Shown: piece by piece, positions 49,388-59,000 of the stretch
How the letters are laid out: the number at the start of each line of letters is the position of its first letter
Position numbering within the stretch: position 1 is the stretch's first letter
Source of the DNA: Mycobacterium sp.
Lineage (GTDB): Bacteria > Actinomycetota > Actinomycetes > Mycobacteriales > Mycobacteriaceae
Direction: 5' to 3'
DNA length: 64,000 bases
Assembly: GCF_008709575.1 (NCBI RefSeq)
Contig: NZ_VYIK01000001.1
Span: 36,739-100,738, forward strand
Made by a program: the position numbers and the translations under genes
Notes under the pieces: generated by a model
Told to the model about the DNA's origin: nothing
Seen by the model: only the letters and a program-made list of their open reading frames with translations
Databases searched by the model: none

Positions 49388-49978
49388 TCACAGCAGGCCC
49401 GACTGCAGCAGGTCGCCGGCCAGTCCGGCCACCACCGGCACGACGCCCAAACAGACGAACGCCGGCAGGAAGCACAACCCCAGCGGTCCGGCGATCAGCA
49501 CCCCGGCCCGCTCAGCGGCCGCGGCCGCGGCGTGGCCGGCGTCCCGGCGACACTGCGCGGCGAGGTCGGCTACCCCGTCGGCGAGCGCCGCGCCCGATTC
49601 GGCCGACCGTCGGGCCAGCCGCAGCAATGCCTCGGTCTGCGCGTCGACGACGCCGGATCGCAGGTCCGGCGGTACCGACCAGGCGACAGCCGGGTCGGCA
49701 CCCAGGGCGAGCAGATCCGCAGATCGCCGCAACACGTCGGCCAGCACGGGTGGCGCCGAAACAGCGGTGGCAGCGGCAGCGGTCGAGACCGCCATCCCCG
49801 CGGCCAGACACACCGCCAGCACATCGAGGCTGGACGCAACCGCCAGCGCATCCGGGCCATTCTCCGGGCGGCGCAGCACGCGACGCGGGCGGACCGCCAA
49901 CCCGGCACGGGAGCGCACTGCCGCGGGCCCGACACCGCTCAGCAGCGCCATCGCCAACAGCAGCGCCGCCGTGCTCAT
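49388..49978 (-). CDS. Type II secretion system F-like protein (TadC-like)
   Basis: TM segments and position in tad cluster. Confidence 0.75.
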   Translation of the reverse strand: MSTAALLLAMALLSGVGPAAVRSRAGLAVRPRRVLRRPENGPDALAVASSLDVLAVCLAAGMAVSTAAAATAVSAPPVLADVLRRSADLLALGADPAVAWSVPPDLRSGVVDAQTEALLRLARRSAESGAALADGVADLAAQCRRDAGHAAAAAAERAGVLIAGPLGLCFLPAFVCLGVVPVVAGLAGDLLQSGLL

Positions 49979-49997
49979 GTTTCGTCGCGGTCGCGAG

Positions 49998-50798
49998 TCA
50001 CGACGTCACTCGTTCGGTGAGGTGATCCGCCCACAGCAGGCCGGCACACACCAGCGTCACACCGGTCACCAACAGCCAACCGCCGGCATGCCCGGCCAGC
50101 AGGAATGCCACCGGCTGTGCTCCGATCAGCTGACCCAGCACCAGCATCACCGCCGGCAGGCTCGCCAGGATCGTCGCGGTGGCACGCGCGCCGGCCATCG
50201 CCGACGTCACCTGCGCGGCAAAACGTTGCCGCTCGGCGATATCGTGTTGAGCGGCGCGCATCAGGGTCGACATCGCCAGCCCATGGTCCCCGGCTAGCTG
50301 CCAGCACACCGCGAGCCGACGCCACTGCGCCGGCAGCGCCGACCTCTCGGCCGCACCGCGCAGACCGGCGGCCACGTCGGCGCCGAGTCGGGCCCGCGCG
50401 GCCACCGCCCGGCAGGAATCCGCGACCGCACCGCCCGACTCGTTCGCCGCGACCTCGAACGCGCGCACCGGATGCGCTCCGGCCCGCAGCTCGCCCACCA
50501 AGACGTCGATCGCGGCTTGCAGTGCCCGGCCCTCGGCTCCGGCGCGGCGGCTGCGACGGCGCCGCCGGTGGCGCACCGCCGTCGTTGCCGACAGCACCGC
50601 GGCGGCGACAACCGTAGTCAGCGGCAGCAACACGGTGACCGCCAGGACCGCTGCCGCCGCGCATCTGGCCGCCCATCGGCCGGCCCGCGCAACCCGCGGG
50701 CCGGCGGGCCTCGCCGAAACCAACCGCCGCCGTGGCGATGGCGGCAACACCACGAGCGCCCCCGCCAGCGCCAGCGCTGCGGCCGCCGCGCCCGTCAC
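49998..50798 (-). CDS. Type II secretion system F-like protein (TadB-like)
   Basis: ALQAAIDVLVGELRAGAHPVRAFEVAA; cluster position. Confidence 0.78.
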   Translation of the reverse strand: MTGAAAAALALAGALVVLPPSPRRRLVSARPAGPRVARAGRWAARCAAAAVLAVTVLLPLTTVVAAAVLSATTAVRHRRRRRSRRAGAEGRALQAAIDVLVGELRAGAHPVRAFEVAANESGGAVADSCRAVAARARLGADVAAGLRGAAERSALPAQWRRLAVCWQLAGDHGLAMSTLMRAAQHDIAERQRFAAQVTSAMAGARATATILASLPAVMLVLGQLIGAQPVAFLLAGHAGGWLLVTGVTLVCAGLLWADHLTERVTS

Positions 50799-51958
50799 GA
50801 TATCGCCCGGTCGTGCAGCAGCCGGCGCAGCGCAGCGACGTCGGCGGTCAGGCCGCGATCAGCGTGCCACACGGTGACGGAGCGCACCCGTCCGTCGACG
50901 ATCTGCAGCACCGCTATTTCGCTGAGCCGCCGCCGCCCGGCGCGGTCCCGGGCCATGTGCACCAGCACCTGCACCGCCGCGGCGAGCTGGCTGTGCAGCG
51001 CGCCGCGATCCAGGCCGCCCAGGGCGCCCAACGCCTCCAACCGGGCCGGTACCTCGGCCGGGTTGTTGGCATGCACGGTGCCGGCACCACCGTCGTGACC
51101 GGTGTTCAGCGCAGCCAGCAGATCGACCACTTCAGCGCCACGAACCTCACCGACCACGATGCGGTCGGGTCGCATCCGCAACGCCTGCCGGACGAGTTGG
51201 CGCACCGTCACCTCGCCGACGCCTTCGACGTTGGCGCACCGCGCGACCAGTTTGACCAGGTGCGGGTGGGCCGGTGACAACTCAGCGGCGTCCTCGACAC
51301 ACACGATCCGCTCGTCGGGTGACACCGCGCCCAGCATCGCTGCCAGCAACGTGGTCTTGCCGGCCCCGGTGCCGCCGCAGACCAGAAACGCCAGCCGGGC
51401 GGCGATGATGTCGTCGAGCAGTGCGGCGGCCTGCGGTGCGATCGCGCCGGTCGCGGTCAGTGCCGCCAGATCCTGGGTAGCCGGCCGCAACACCCGCAAC
51501 GAAAGGCAGGTGCCGGCGGCGGCGACCGGCGGCAGCACCGCGTGCAGGCGCACCGCGAACTCTCCGGTGCCCACCCCGGTCAGCCGGCCGTCCACCCAGG
51601 GTTGCGCATCGTCGAGACGGCGACCGGCGGCCAGCGCCAGCCGCTGCGCCAGGCGACGAACGGCCGCCTCGTCGGCGAACCGGACCGCGCTGCGCCGCAA
51701 CCCGTTTCCGTCGTCGATCCAGACCGCGTCCGGCGCGCTGACCAGGACATCGGTGATGCCCTCGGCGCGCAGCAGCGGATCGAGGATGCCGGCGCCGCTC
51801 AGCTCGGTCTGCAGCACCCGCAGGTTGCTCAGCACCTCGGTATCGCCGAGCACACCCCCGGATTCGGCCCGGATCGCCGCAGCGACCACGGTGGGCCGCA
51901 GCGGGGCGGATTGGGCGGCCAGCCGCTCACGCACCCGGTCGATCAGCGACCCGCTCAT
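50795..51958 (-). CDS. CpaF/TadA-type secretion ATPase
   Basis: VCGGTGAGKTTLLAAMLGAV, MRPDRIVVGEVRGAEVVDLLAALNTGHDGGAGTVHAN. Confidence 0.95.
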   Translation of the reverse strand: MSGSLIDRVRERLAAQSAPLRPTVVAAAIRAESGGVLGDTEVLSNLRVLQTELSGAGILDPLLRAEGITDVLVSAPDAVWIDDGNGLRRSAVRFADEAAVRRLAQRLALAAGRRLDDAQPWVDGRLTGVGTGEFAVRLHAVLPPVAAAGTCLSLRVLRPATQDLAALTATGAIAPQAAALLDDIIAARLAFLVCGGTGAGKTTLLAAMLGAVSPDERIVCVEDAAELSPAHPHLVKLVARCANVEGVGEVTVRQLVRQALRMRPDRIVVGEVRGAEVVDLLAALNTGHDGGAGTVHANNPAEVPARLEALGALGGLDRGALHSQLAAAVQVLVHMARDRAGRRRLSEIAVLQIVDGRVRSVTVWHADRGLTADVAALRRLLHDRAIS

Positions 51959-53037
51959 GCGGCCCGGCCTTCGGTTCGCCCCGCCGGCAACGCGGTGAGG
52001 ACCGCACGGGCCGCGGCGGCCAGGGCAGAGCGCCGGCGCAGTCGCAGGCCGCCGTGCTCGAGTTGGTCGACCAAGCGCGGCTCGGGCCGCATCGCGGCCA
52101 GCAGCGGTACCCCCGCGACAGCGGCGACCTCCGATGCCCGCAATCCGCCCGGCGACGGCCCGCGCACCACCAGGCCGATATTCGGGTTTATCCCGGCGAG
52201 CGCGCCGACGACCGTTGCCGTGGCCGCGCAGGCCCGAACATCGGCTTGGCTGACGACGACGACCAGATCGGCGCTCTTCAGGGCGGTGTGAACAGCATCG
52301 GTCAATCGCCGCGGAAGATCGCAGACCACGGTCGTGCCGCCCCGGCGGCCGGCGTCGACGACGGCGTCCAGGGCGGCCGCGTGCACGTCGTAATCGGCGC
52401 GGATGCCGGACAGCAGGCTGACCCCCCGGTGCCGCGGCAACGCCGCTCGCACCGCCGACCAGCTCACCCGCCCACCCTGGACCGCGAGGTCCGGCCAGCG
52501 CACTCCAGGGGTGTCTTCACCGCCTACCAGCAAATCGATGCCACCGCCCCACGGATCGAGATCGACCAGCAGCGACTCGGCGGCGACCTGGGCCAACGCG
52601 GTCGCAAAGAGGGATGCGCCCGCCCCGCCACGCCCACCGATCACCGCGACCACGTCACCACGAGCCCGGTCGTCGCGCGCCGATTCAGCGGCGTCGGCGA
52701 GTTCGTCTACCAGCGCGTGCTCCTGCGCGGGCAGCACCAGGACCTGCTGAGCACCGACCGCGACAGCACCCGCCCAGGTCGCCGGCGCCGGCTCAGCACT
52801 GACCACCACGATGACGTGAGCGCGCCGCGGCAGCCCGCCCTGTGCGCAGCGCTCCGCCGCAGCAGCGTCCAGCAGCACCGCCGTGGCCGCTAACCAGGTT
52901 CTGTGGTTCACCGGCGCTCCGCCTGCGGCATGGATGACCCGCGCGCCGACGGCCGCAGCGACGCGGTCCACCGCGTCACGCAGGGCGGGCTCGGTCAGCA
53001 TTGCCAAGACTCCGGCGGTGCCGGTCGCGGTAGTCAC
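51955..53037 (-). CDS. ssd: Septum-site-determining/CpaE-MinD-like protein (Ssd)
   Basis: VAVIGGRGGAGASLFATALAQVAAESLLVDLDPWGGGIDLLVGGED deviant Walker A; GTG start at 53037. Confidence 0.85.
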   Translation of the reverse strand: MTTATGTAGVLAMLTEPALRDAVDRVAAAVGARVIHAAGGAPVNHRTWLAATAVLLDAAAAERCAQGGLPRRAHVIVVVSAEPAPATWAGAVAVGAQQVLVLPAQEHALVDELADAAESARDDRARGDVVAVIGGRGGAGASLFATALAQVAAESLLVDLDPWGGGIDLLVGGEDTPGVRWPDLAVQGGRVSWSAVRAALPRHRGVSLLSGIRADYDVHAAALDAVVDAGRRGGTTVVCDLPRRLTDAVHTALKSADLVVVVSQADVRACAATATVVGALAGINPNIGLVVRGPSPGGLRASEVAAVAGVPLLAAMRPEPRLVDQLEHGGLRLRRRSALAAAARAVLTALPAGRTEGRAA

Positions 53038-53094
53038 CCGCTCACCGTGCCCGATAGCGGAGCCGCAGCGCCGGCATCGATCCGGGCAGCAGGG

Positions 53095-53141
53095 CCGATC
53101 TGTGCACAAAGCCCGATCTGTGCACAAAGCCCGATCTGCGG
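53095..53141. repeat. 18-bp tandem direct repeat (about 2.6 copies)
   Basis: ccgatctgtgcacaaagc at 53095-53112 and 53113-53130, partial at 53131. Confidence 0.9.
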
Positions 53142-53252
53142 ATCGCCCGAGCTGCGGACCGACTGTGCCAGGGCCGACCGGTGGGTTGCCGGGGACGACA
53201 TACCCCGCAACGGGGACGACCCCCGCCAGGGGGGGAGGAGGCGAGGGTCGTC

Positions 53253-53285
53253 GTATATCAGCCCCGGGGGGTCGGGCTGATATAC
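53253..53285. promoter_or_regulatory. Perfect 12-bp inverted repeat, 9-nt loop
   Basis: gtatatcagccc / gggctgatatac. Confidence 0.8.
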
Positions 53286-53472
53286 CCTCGGCGTTACGCC
53301 GAGTTAGTTTCACTATACACACGACAGCACGGCTCGACGCAAGTCCTGCACGTCGCGCAAACTAGAACGGCCGACTCGCCGCCGAAGCCGGTGGCGGGTA
53401 CCGGGGGCGTCGCTGACCTGCTGGTTTATCCACACTTCGCGGCCCGGCGCGCTGCGGCCCTATGCTGAATCG

Positions 53473-54330
53473 GTGAGCGTTCCCGACTCGGCGGCTGGGC
53501 AGCAACCAGCGCCGCCCCCGGCGGCCGACCCGGGCGGGCAGCCCCGCACGGCCGCCTTTTTCGACCTGGACAAGACGATCATCGCCAAGTCCAGCACGCT
53601 CGCGTTCAGCAAACCGTTCTTCAACCAGGGGCTGATCAATCGCCGCACGGTACTCAAATCCAGCTACGCCCAGTTCCTGTTCCTGTTGTCCGGTGCCGAC
53701 CACGACCAGATGGATCGGATGCGCTTTCATCTGACCAATATGTGCGCCGGCTGGGACGTCGAGCAGGTGAAATCGATCGTCAACGAGACCCTGCACGAGA
53801 TCGTCACCCCGCTGGTGTTCGCCGAGGCCGCAGAACTGATCGCCGGGCACAAGTTGTGCGGGCGCGACGTCGTGGTGGTCTCGGCGTCCGGCGAGGAGTT
53901 GGTGGCCCCGATCGCCCGCGCGCTCGGCGCGACCCACGCGATGGCGACCCGCATGGTCGTCGAGGACGGCCGCTACACCGGCGAGATCGAGTTCTACTGC
54001 TACGGCGAAGGCAAGGTGCAGGCCATCGGGGAGTTGGCCGCTCACGAGGGCTATGCGCTCGAGCACTGCTACGCCTATTCGGACTCGATCACCGACCTGC
54101 CGATGCTCGAGGCCGTCGGGCACCCCTGCGTGGTCAATCCCGACCGGGCGTTGCGCAAGGAGGCAGCAGCGCGCGGTTGGCCGGTGCTCAGTTTCTCCCG
54201 CCCGGTGTCGCTGCGCGACCGCATCCCGGCGCCGTCGGGGGCCACGCTGGCGACCACGGCCGCGGTAGGGGTCAGCGCACTCGCCGCCGGAGCGGTCACC
54301 TTCGCTCTGCTGCGCCGCTTCACCTCGTAG
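53473..54330 (+). CDS. HAD-superfamily IB hydrolase (SerB-like, Rv3661-like)
   Basis: AAFFDLDKTIIAKSSTLAFSKPFF, CYAYSDSITDLPML. Confidence 0.92.
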   Translation: MSVPDSAAGQQPAPPPAADPGGQPRTAAFFDLDKTIIAKSSTLAFSKPFFNQGLINRRTVLKSSYAQFLFLLSGADHDQMDRMRFHLTNMCAGWDVEQVKSIVNETLHEIVTPLVFAEAAELIAGHKLCGRDVVVVSASGEELVAPIARALGATHAMATRMVVEDGRYTGEIEFYCYGEGKVQAIGELAAHEGYALEHCYAYSDSITDLPMLEAVGHPCVVNPDRALRKEAAARGWPVLSFSRPVSLRDRIPAPSGATLATTAAVGVSALAAGAVTFALLRRFTS

Positions 54331-54792
54331 CAGCGGAGGTCGGGAACAGCGCTGCCGGGCATTGTGCGGGCATTGTGGGTTTGTGCTGACGGCGACGACC
54401 GCCTGCATCCAAGCCCCGTGTCGATTGCCAGCCGCCGGTCCTCAGCAAACTATTCGTCATTCTGATGCAGGGTCGTTTCGACCTTTTAACACGTCAGGCT
54501 CTTGATGTGATGCAGGCCACGTAGTACAAAGGAGTCACGGAAGCCCGGCGAGGCCAAGGCCGATCCGGAAGAGAAGGTTCGGTCTCCCGACCCGGGCGAC
54601 CCAGCACGGTTCTCGGCACCCACGCGGAGTCATAGCCGCGATAATGGCATAAGTGTTGCGGGCCTGCGTAATTGCGGAGAGCGGCGGGAATCGGTAGCCC
54701 TTTGGGTGGGGTGATTGCCCGTCGGGTCGCAAGATCGCCGAGGCCAACCCACGCAGCCCACAGGTGCACGCATGGTAACCGAGGTCCGTGCT

Positions 54793-54832
54793 AGCGGGCG
54801 GCGCGCCGGACTCACCCGGAACGCCGCCCGCT
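54793..54832. terminator. Hairpin, likely terminator
   Basis: agcgggcggcg / cgccgcccgct with 18-nt loop followed by tt. Confidence 0.7.
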
Positions 54833-54884
54833 TTGCGTGCTCACCACCGGCGGGACCGGTCGCCACGAGGCGGCGTCGGCAACC

Positions 54885-55634
54885 TTACCGGCTCAGTGAA
54901 TCGGCGATCCAGAGCGCTTCGCGCGCGCCGTCTTGCATGGCGCCGCAGCACAGTTTCAGCCAGGCCGCCATGCCGTCGCGGGTGCCTGCGGCAAAATCGC
55001 GGGCGGCGTCTCGATAGGCGGCTGCGCGCCGCATCCAGGCCACCTCGGGCACGCCCAGCCCGTGCGGGTCGAGGCCGCCGGCGATGGTCACCAGTCGGGA
55101 CACCGCACGCGCTACGACACCGTCGCCGCTGCCGAACGGTCGCAGCGTCAGCAGCTCGCCGTGCGCGACCGCGGCGAGCACCGGCACCGGGACCCGGGTG
55201 CCGCCGCTGAGGAGGTCCGCGAGCAGCTCGAGACGGGGTGCGACCTGGGCGTCGGTGCGCGGCCGGCCCAACCGGTCCTTCTCGACCAGGTCGGCGGCGG
55301 CCAGTATGTGCAGCCGGGCCAGCGCCTGCAGGGGTGCCCGCTGCCACACCGCGACCAGATGGGTTTGACCACCTTCGAGTGCCTGCGCCACTCGCAGCGC
55401 GCCGGCCAAGACCGGTTCGGTGGTACCGGATTCGCCGAGCCGGCGCGCTCCGCCGTCGAGCATCGACGACGCCCGGGCCGCCCGCAGTGCAGCCTCGGCA
55501 GCGGTGACCGGCCAGCCCCGCACATTGGCGCGATGCCGATGTACGCGACCCAGCGCGTCGCGCGCCTGCTCGACGGCCGGTGCGACCCCGGGCAGTTGCA
55601 TCAGTGGCGCCAGCGGGTCAGTGGCCATGGTCAT
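54885..55634 (-). CDS. Fic-like-fold protein with degenerate motif (Rv3662c-like)
   Basis: intact ORF; AAVAHGELLTLRPFGSGDGVVARAVSRL resembles HxFxxGNGRxxR with substitutions. Confidence 0.6.
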   Translation of the reverse strand: MTMATDPLAPLMQLPGVAPAVEQARDALGRVHRHRANVRGWPVTAAEAALRAARASSMLDGGARRLGESGTTEPVLAGALRVAQALEGGQTHLVAVWQRAPLQALARLHILAAADLVEKDRLGRPRTDAQVAPRLELLADLLSGGTRVPVPVLAAVAHGELLTLRPFGSGDGVVARAVSRLVTIAGGLDPHGLGVPEVAWMRRAAAYRDAARDFAAGTRDGMAAWLKLCCGAMQDGAREALWIADSLSR

Positions 55635-57250
55635 GGCCTGCCGCCGCGGGCGCCCGTTCGCCATCCCGGGATCGCGGCCAACAACTCACGGGTGTAATCG
55701 TGGCGCGGCCGGGTGAAGACGTCCTCGGCGGCGCCGTGTTCGATCACCCGGCCGGCCCGCATCACCAGCACCTCGTCGGCGAGCTGCCGGATTACCGCCA
55801 AGTCGTGGCTGATGAACAGATACGTCAGACCGAGCCGGGCCTGCAGGTCGGTGAGCAGATCCAGGATCTGCGCTTGCACCACGACGTCGAGGGCGGACAC
55901 GGCCTCGTCGCAGACCAACACCTGCGGGCGCAGGGCCAGCGCGCGGGCGATCGCGACGCGCTGGCGTTGACCACCCGACAGCTCGCGGGGTCGGCGGTCC
56001 AGGACCGACGACGGGAGCGCAACCTGCTCGGCCAGCTCCAACACCGTCTTGCGGCGTTGTCGCCGGTCGCCGAGTCGGTGGATACGCAGCGGTTCCTCGA
56101 TAGCGCGCAGCACCGAATACCTGGGATCCAGGCTGCCGTAAGGGTTCTGCAATACCGGTTGCACCCGCCGGCGAAACGCCAACATCTCGCGTCGGTCCAG
56201 CCCGGCGATATCGCGGCCGTCGAAAACCACCGTGCCCGCGCTCGGTGCCTGCAGACCCAGGACTATTCGCGCCAGCGTGGACTTCCCCGCGCCGGACTCT
56301 CCCGCGATCGCCAGTGTGGTCCCGCGGCGCAGCCGAAACGATACCGCGTCGACTGCGCGGAATTCAGCCTTGTGCCACGGCGCACCGCCGGTGTGCCGGT
56401 AGATCTTGGTCAGCCCGGTGACGACCAGCACGTCGTCGTCCGGCTTTTCTACCGCCGGCCGACGCGGGGCCGGGCGCCGCATCGCGGGTGCGGCCGCCAC
56501 CAGCCGCCGGGTGTAGTCGTGTTGTGGATCGTCCAGCACCTGCCGGACCGGGCCGGTTTCCACGACGGTACCGCGGTGCATCACCACCAGCTGCTCGGCC
56601 CGCTGCGCGGCCAGCGCCAGATCGTGGGTGATCAGCAGCACGGCGGTTCCCAGGTTCGCGGTGAGGTGCTGCAGGTGGTCGAGCACCTGGCGCTGTACCG
56701 TGGCGTCGAGGGCCGAGGTCGGCTCGTCGGCGATCAGCAGCTGCGGCCGGCCCGCCAACGCGATTGCGATGAGCACGCGCTGGCACATGCCGCCGGACAG
56801 CTGGTGGGGATATCGTCTCAGCTGGGTTGCCGGATCGGTCAGCCCCGCGTCGGCGAGCAGCTGCACAGCCTGATTGGCGCTGATATTGTTGGCGTGCAAT
56901 GCTTCTTGGATCTGAAACCCCACTTTCCATACCGGATTCAGGTTCGTCATCGGATCCTGGGGCACATAACCGATGCCGGCGCCCCGGATCGACCGCAGTC
57001 GACGCCGACCGGCCCTGGCGAGGTCGACACCGTCGAACACGATGCGGCCCGAGGTGATTCGGCCACCCGGCGGCAGCAGCCCGAGAATCGCACCGGCGGT
57101 GGTGGTCTTGCCTGAACCTGACTCGCCGACGATGGCGACGGTCTGTCCGCGCTGCACGGTCAGATCCACGGCGTGGGCCGCGGCGACTGCCGGGCCGAAC
57201 CTGACTTCCAGGCCCTGCACGCGCAGCAGCGGCGACCCGACGGTGGTCAT
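55631..57250 (-). CDS. dppD: Dipeptide ABC transporter, dual ATPase
   Basis: two Walker A (GESGSGKTTTAGAILG, GESGAGKSTLARIVLG) and two LSGG motifs. Confidence 0.95.
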   Translation of the reverse strand: MTTVGSPLLRVQGLEVRFGPAVAAAHAVDLTVQRGQTVAIVGESGSGKTTTAGAILGLLPPGGRITSGRIVFDGVDLARAGRRRLRSIRGAGIGYVPQDPMTNLNPVWKVGFQIQEALHANNISANQAVQLLADAGLTDPATQLRRYPHQLSGGMCQRVLIAIALAGRPQLLIADEPTSALDATVQRQVLDHLQHLTANLGTAVLLITHDLALAAQRAEQLVVMHRGTVVETGPVRQVLDDPQHDYTRRLVAAAPAMRRPAPRRPAVEKPDDDVLVVTGLTKIYRHTGGAPWHKAEFRAVDAVSFRLRRGTTLAIAGESGAGKSTLARIVLGLQAPSAGTVVFDGRDIAGLDRREMLAFRRRVQPVLQNPYGSLDPRYSVLRAIEEPLRIHRLGDRRQRRKTVLELAEQVALPSSVLDRRPRELSGGQRQRVAIARALALRPQVLVCDEAVSALDVVVQAQILDLLTDLQARLGLTYLFISHDLAVIRQLADEVLVMRAGRVIEHGAAEDVFTRPRHDYTRELLAAIPGWRTGARGGRP

Positions 57251-58080
57251 GACGACCGCGCCGGATCCAGGGCGTCGCGCAAAACGTCACCCATCATCAT
57301 GAAGGCCAGTACGGTGACCGCAAGCGCCCCGGCCGGATAGAACAGGATCGGCGACCCGGCACGCAGCCGGATCTGGTCCGTGCTGATATCGCCTCCCCAG
57401 GACACCACCGACGGCGGCAGGCCGATTCCCAGGTAGGACAGCGTGGCCTCGGTGACGATGAACAGGCCCAGTGCAATAGCGGCGACTGCGATGACCGGTC
57501 CCACCGCGTTCGGCACGGCGTGCCGCACCAGAATTCCGAACCGGTTCAGCCCCAATGCCGTCGCGGCCAGCACATAGTCGCTGTCGCGCACAGCGAGCAC
57601 TGCGCCCCGAGCGATCCGGGCCACCTGCGGCCAGCCGAACAATGCCAGGACCCCGACCATCGTCGCGACCGTGCGGTGATGGACAACTTGCATCACCACA
57701 ATCGCCGCCAGCAGCAACGGGATTCCGAACAGGACATCAGCGACGCGGGAGACCACCGCGTCGATCCACCCGCCGTAGAAACCGGCCAGCGCGCCCAGCG
57801 CTCCGCCGACGACGAACACGGCGAGGGTGGCCCCGACACCGACGGTGATCGAGGCCCGGGCACCGTAGACGGTGCGGGCGTAGATGTCATGGCCCTGCAG
57901 GTCAGTACCGAACCAGTGCGCCCGCGACGGCGCGAGCAGGCTTTGGTTCGGGTCGGCGTAGTCGGGATCGGCCCCGGTGAAGAGCTCCGGAAACGCCGCC
58001 ACCAGAAGGACCAAGACGATCAGCACCGCCGCAATCACGAACGTCGGGCGACGCCGCAGTGTCCGCCAAGACTCAGCCAT
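57247..58080 (-). CDS. dppC: Dipeptide ABC transporter permease
   Basis: LFGTDLQGHDIYARTVYGARASITVG; operon. Confidence 0.93.
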   Translation of the reverse strand: MAESWRTLRRRPTFVIAAVLIVLVLLVAAFPELFTGADPDYADPNQSLLAPSRAHWFGTDLQGHDIYARTVYGARASITVGVGATLAVFVVGGALGALAGFYGGWIDAVVSRVADVLFGIPLLLAAIVVMQVVHHRTVATMVGVLALFGWPQVARIARGAVLAVRDSDYVLAATALGLNRFGILVRHAVPNAVGPVIAVAAIALGLFIVTEATLSYLGIGLPPSVVSWGGDISTDQIRLRAGSPILFYPAGALAVTVLAFMMMGDVLRDALDPARSS

Positions 58081-58999
58081 AGCGGATCCGCGGGTCCAGG
58101 GCCGCATACAACAGGTCCACCACCAGGGTGGTGACCAGGTAGACAACGACGAGCACCGTGACGATTGCGACGACAGTCGGAGCTTCCCCGCGGGTGACAG
58201 CCTGGTAGAGAAGCCCGCCGATACCATGGATGTTGAAGATTCCCTCGGTGACGATCGCGCCGCCCAGCAAAGAGCCGAAATCCGCACCCAGGAAGGTCAC
58301 CACCGGGATCAGCGAGTTGCGCACGATGTGCACCGCTACCACCCGCGGCCGGGACAAACCCTTGGCGGTAGCGGTGCGCACATAGTCGGCGTGGGCGTTC
58401 TCGGCCACCGCCGAGCGGGTCAACCGCAAGACATACCCAAATGACACCGAACCCAGCACGATACCGGGCAGCAGCAGCCTGGCGAACGTTGCCCGATCAC
58501 CGACCGTGACCGGAGCGATGCCCAACCGCACCCCAAGAAGGTACTGTGCCACCAAGCCCAACACGAAAGTCGGCATCGCGACGATGATCACGCTGACAAC
58601 CAACAGGCCGGCGTCGAAGATGCCGCCCTGGCGCAATCCGGCCAGGACACCGAACCCCACGCCCAGCACGGTCTCCACCGCCAGGGCGATCAATGCCAAC
58701 CTGATTGTCACCGGAAACGCCTGGGCCACCACGGTACTCACCGGAAGACCCGAGTAGGAGCGGCCCAGGTCGCCGCGCAGGATCCCACCCAGATAGCGCA
58801 GGTACTGCAGCCAGAACGGGTCGTCGAGGTGATATTGAGCGCGCAGCTGCGCGGCCACCGCGGGGCTCAGCGGCCGGTCCCCGCCCAACGCGGCCACCGG
58901 GTCGCCGGGCAACAGAAAAACCATGGCGTAGATCAGCAGCGTCGCGCCCAGGAAAACCGGCAGCATGACCGCGAACCGCCGCACGGCGTAGCGACCCAT
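58073..58999 (-). CDS. dppB: Dipeptide ABC transporter permease
   Basis: YAVRRFAVMLPVFLGATLLIYAMVFLLPGDP. Confidence 0.94.
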   Translation of the reverse strand: MGRYAVRRFAVMLPVFLGATLLIYAMVFLLPGDPVAALGGDRPLSPAVAAQLRAQYHLDDPFWLQYLRYLGGILRGDLGRSYSGLPVSTVVAQAFPVTIRLALIALAVETVLGVGFGVLAGLRQGGIFDAGLLVVSVIIVAMPTFVLGLVAQYLLGVRLGIAPVTVGDRATFARLLLPGIVLGSVSFGYVLRLTRSAVAENAHADYVRTATAKGLSRPRVVAVHIVRNSLIPVVTFLGADFGSLLGGAIVTEGIFNIHGIGGLLYQAVTRGEAPTVVAIVTVLVVVYLVTTLVVDLLYAALDPRIRYG

Positions 59000-59000
59000 G

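Noticed and set aside
54480-54790. Possible small RNA or tRNA-like gene in the gap after the HAD hydrolase
   Set aside because: No cloverleaf or known ncRNA signature recognised; only the terminator-like hairpin is supported.
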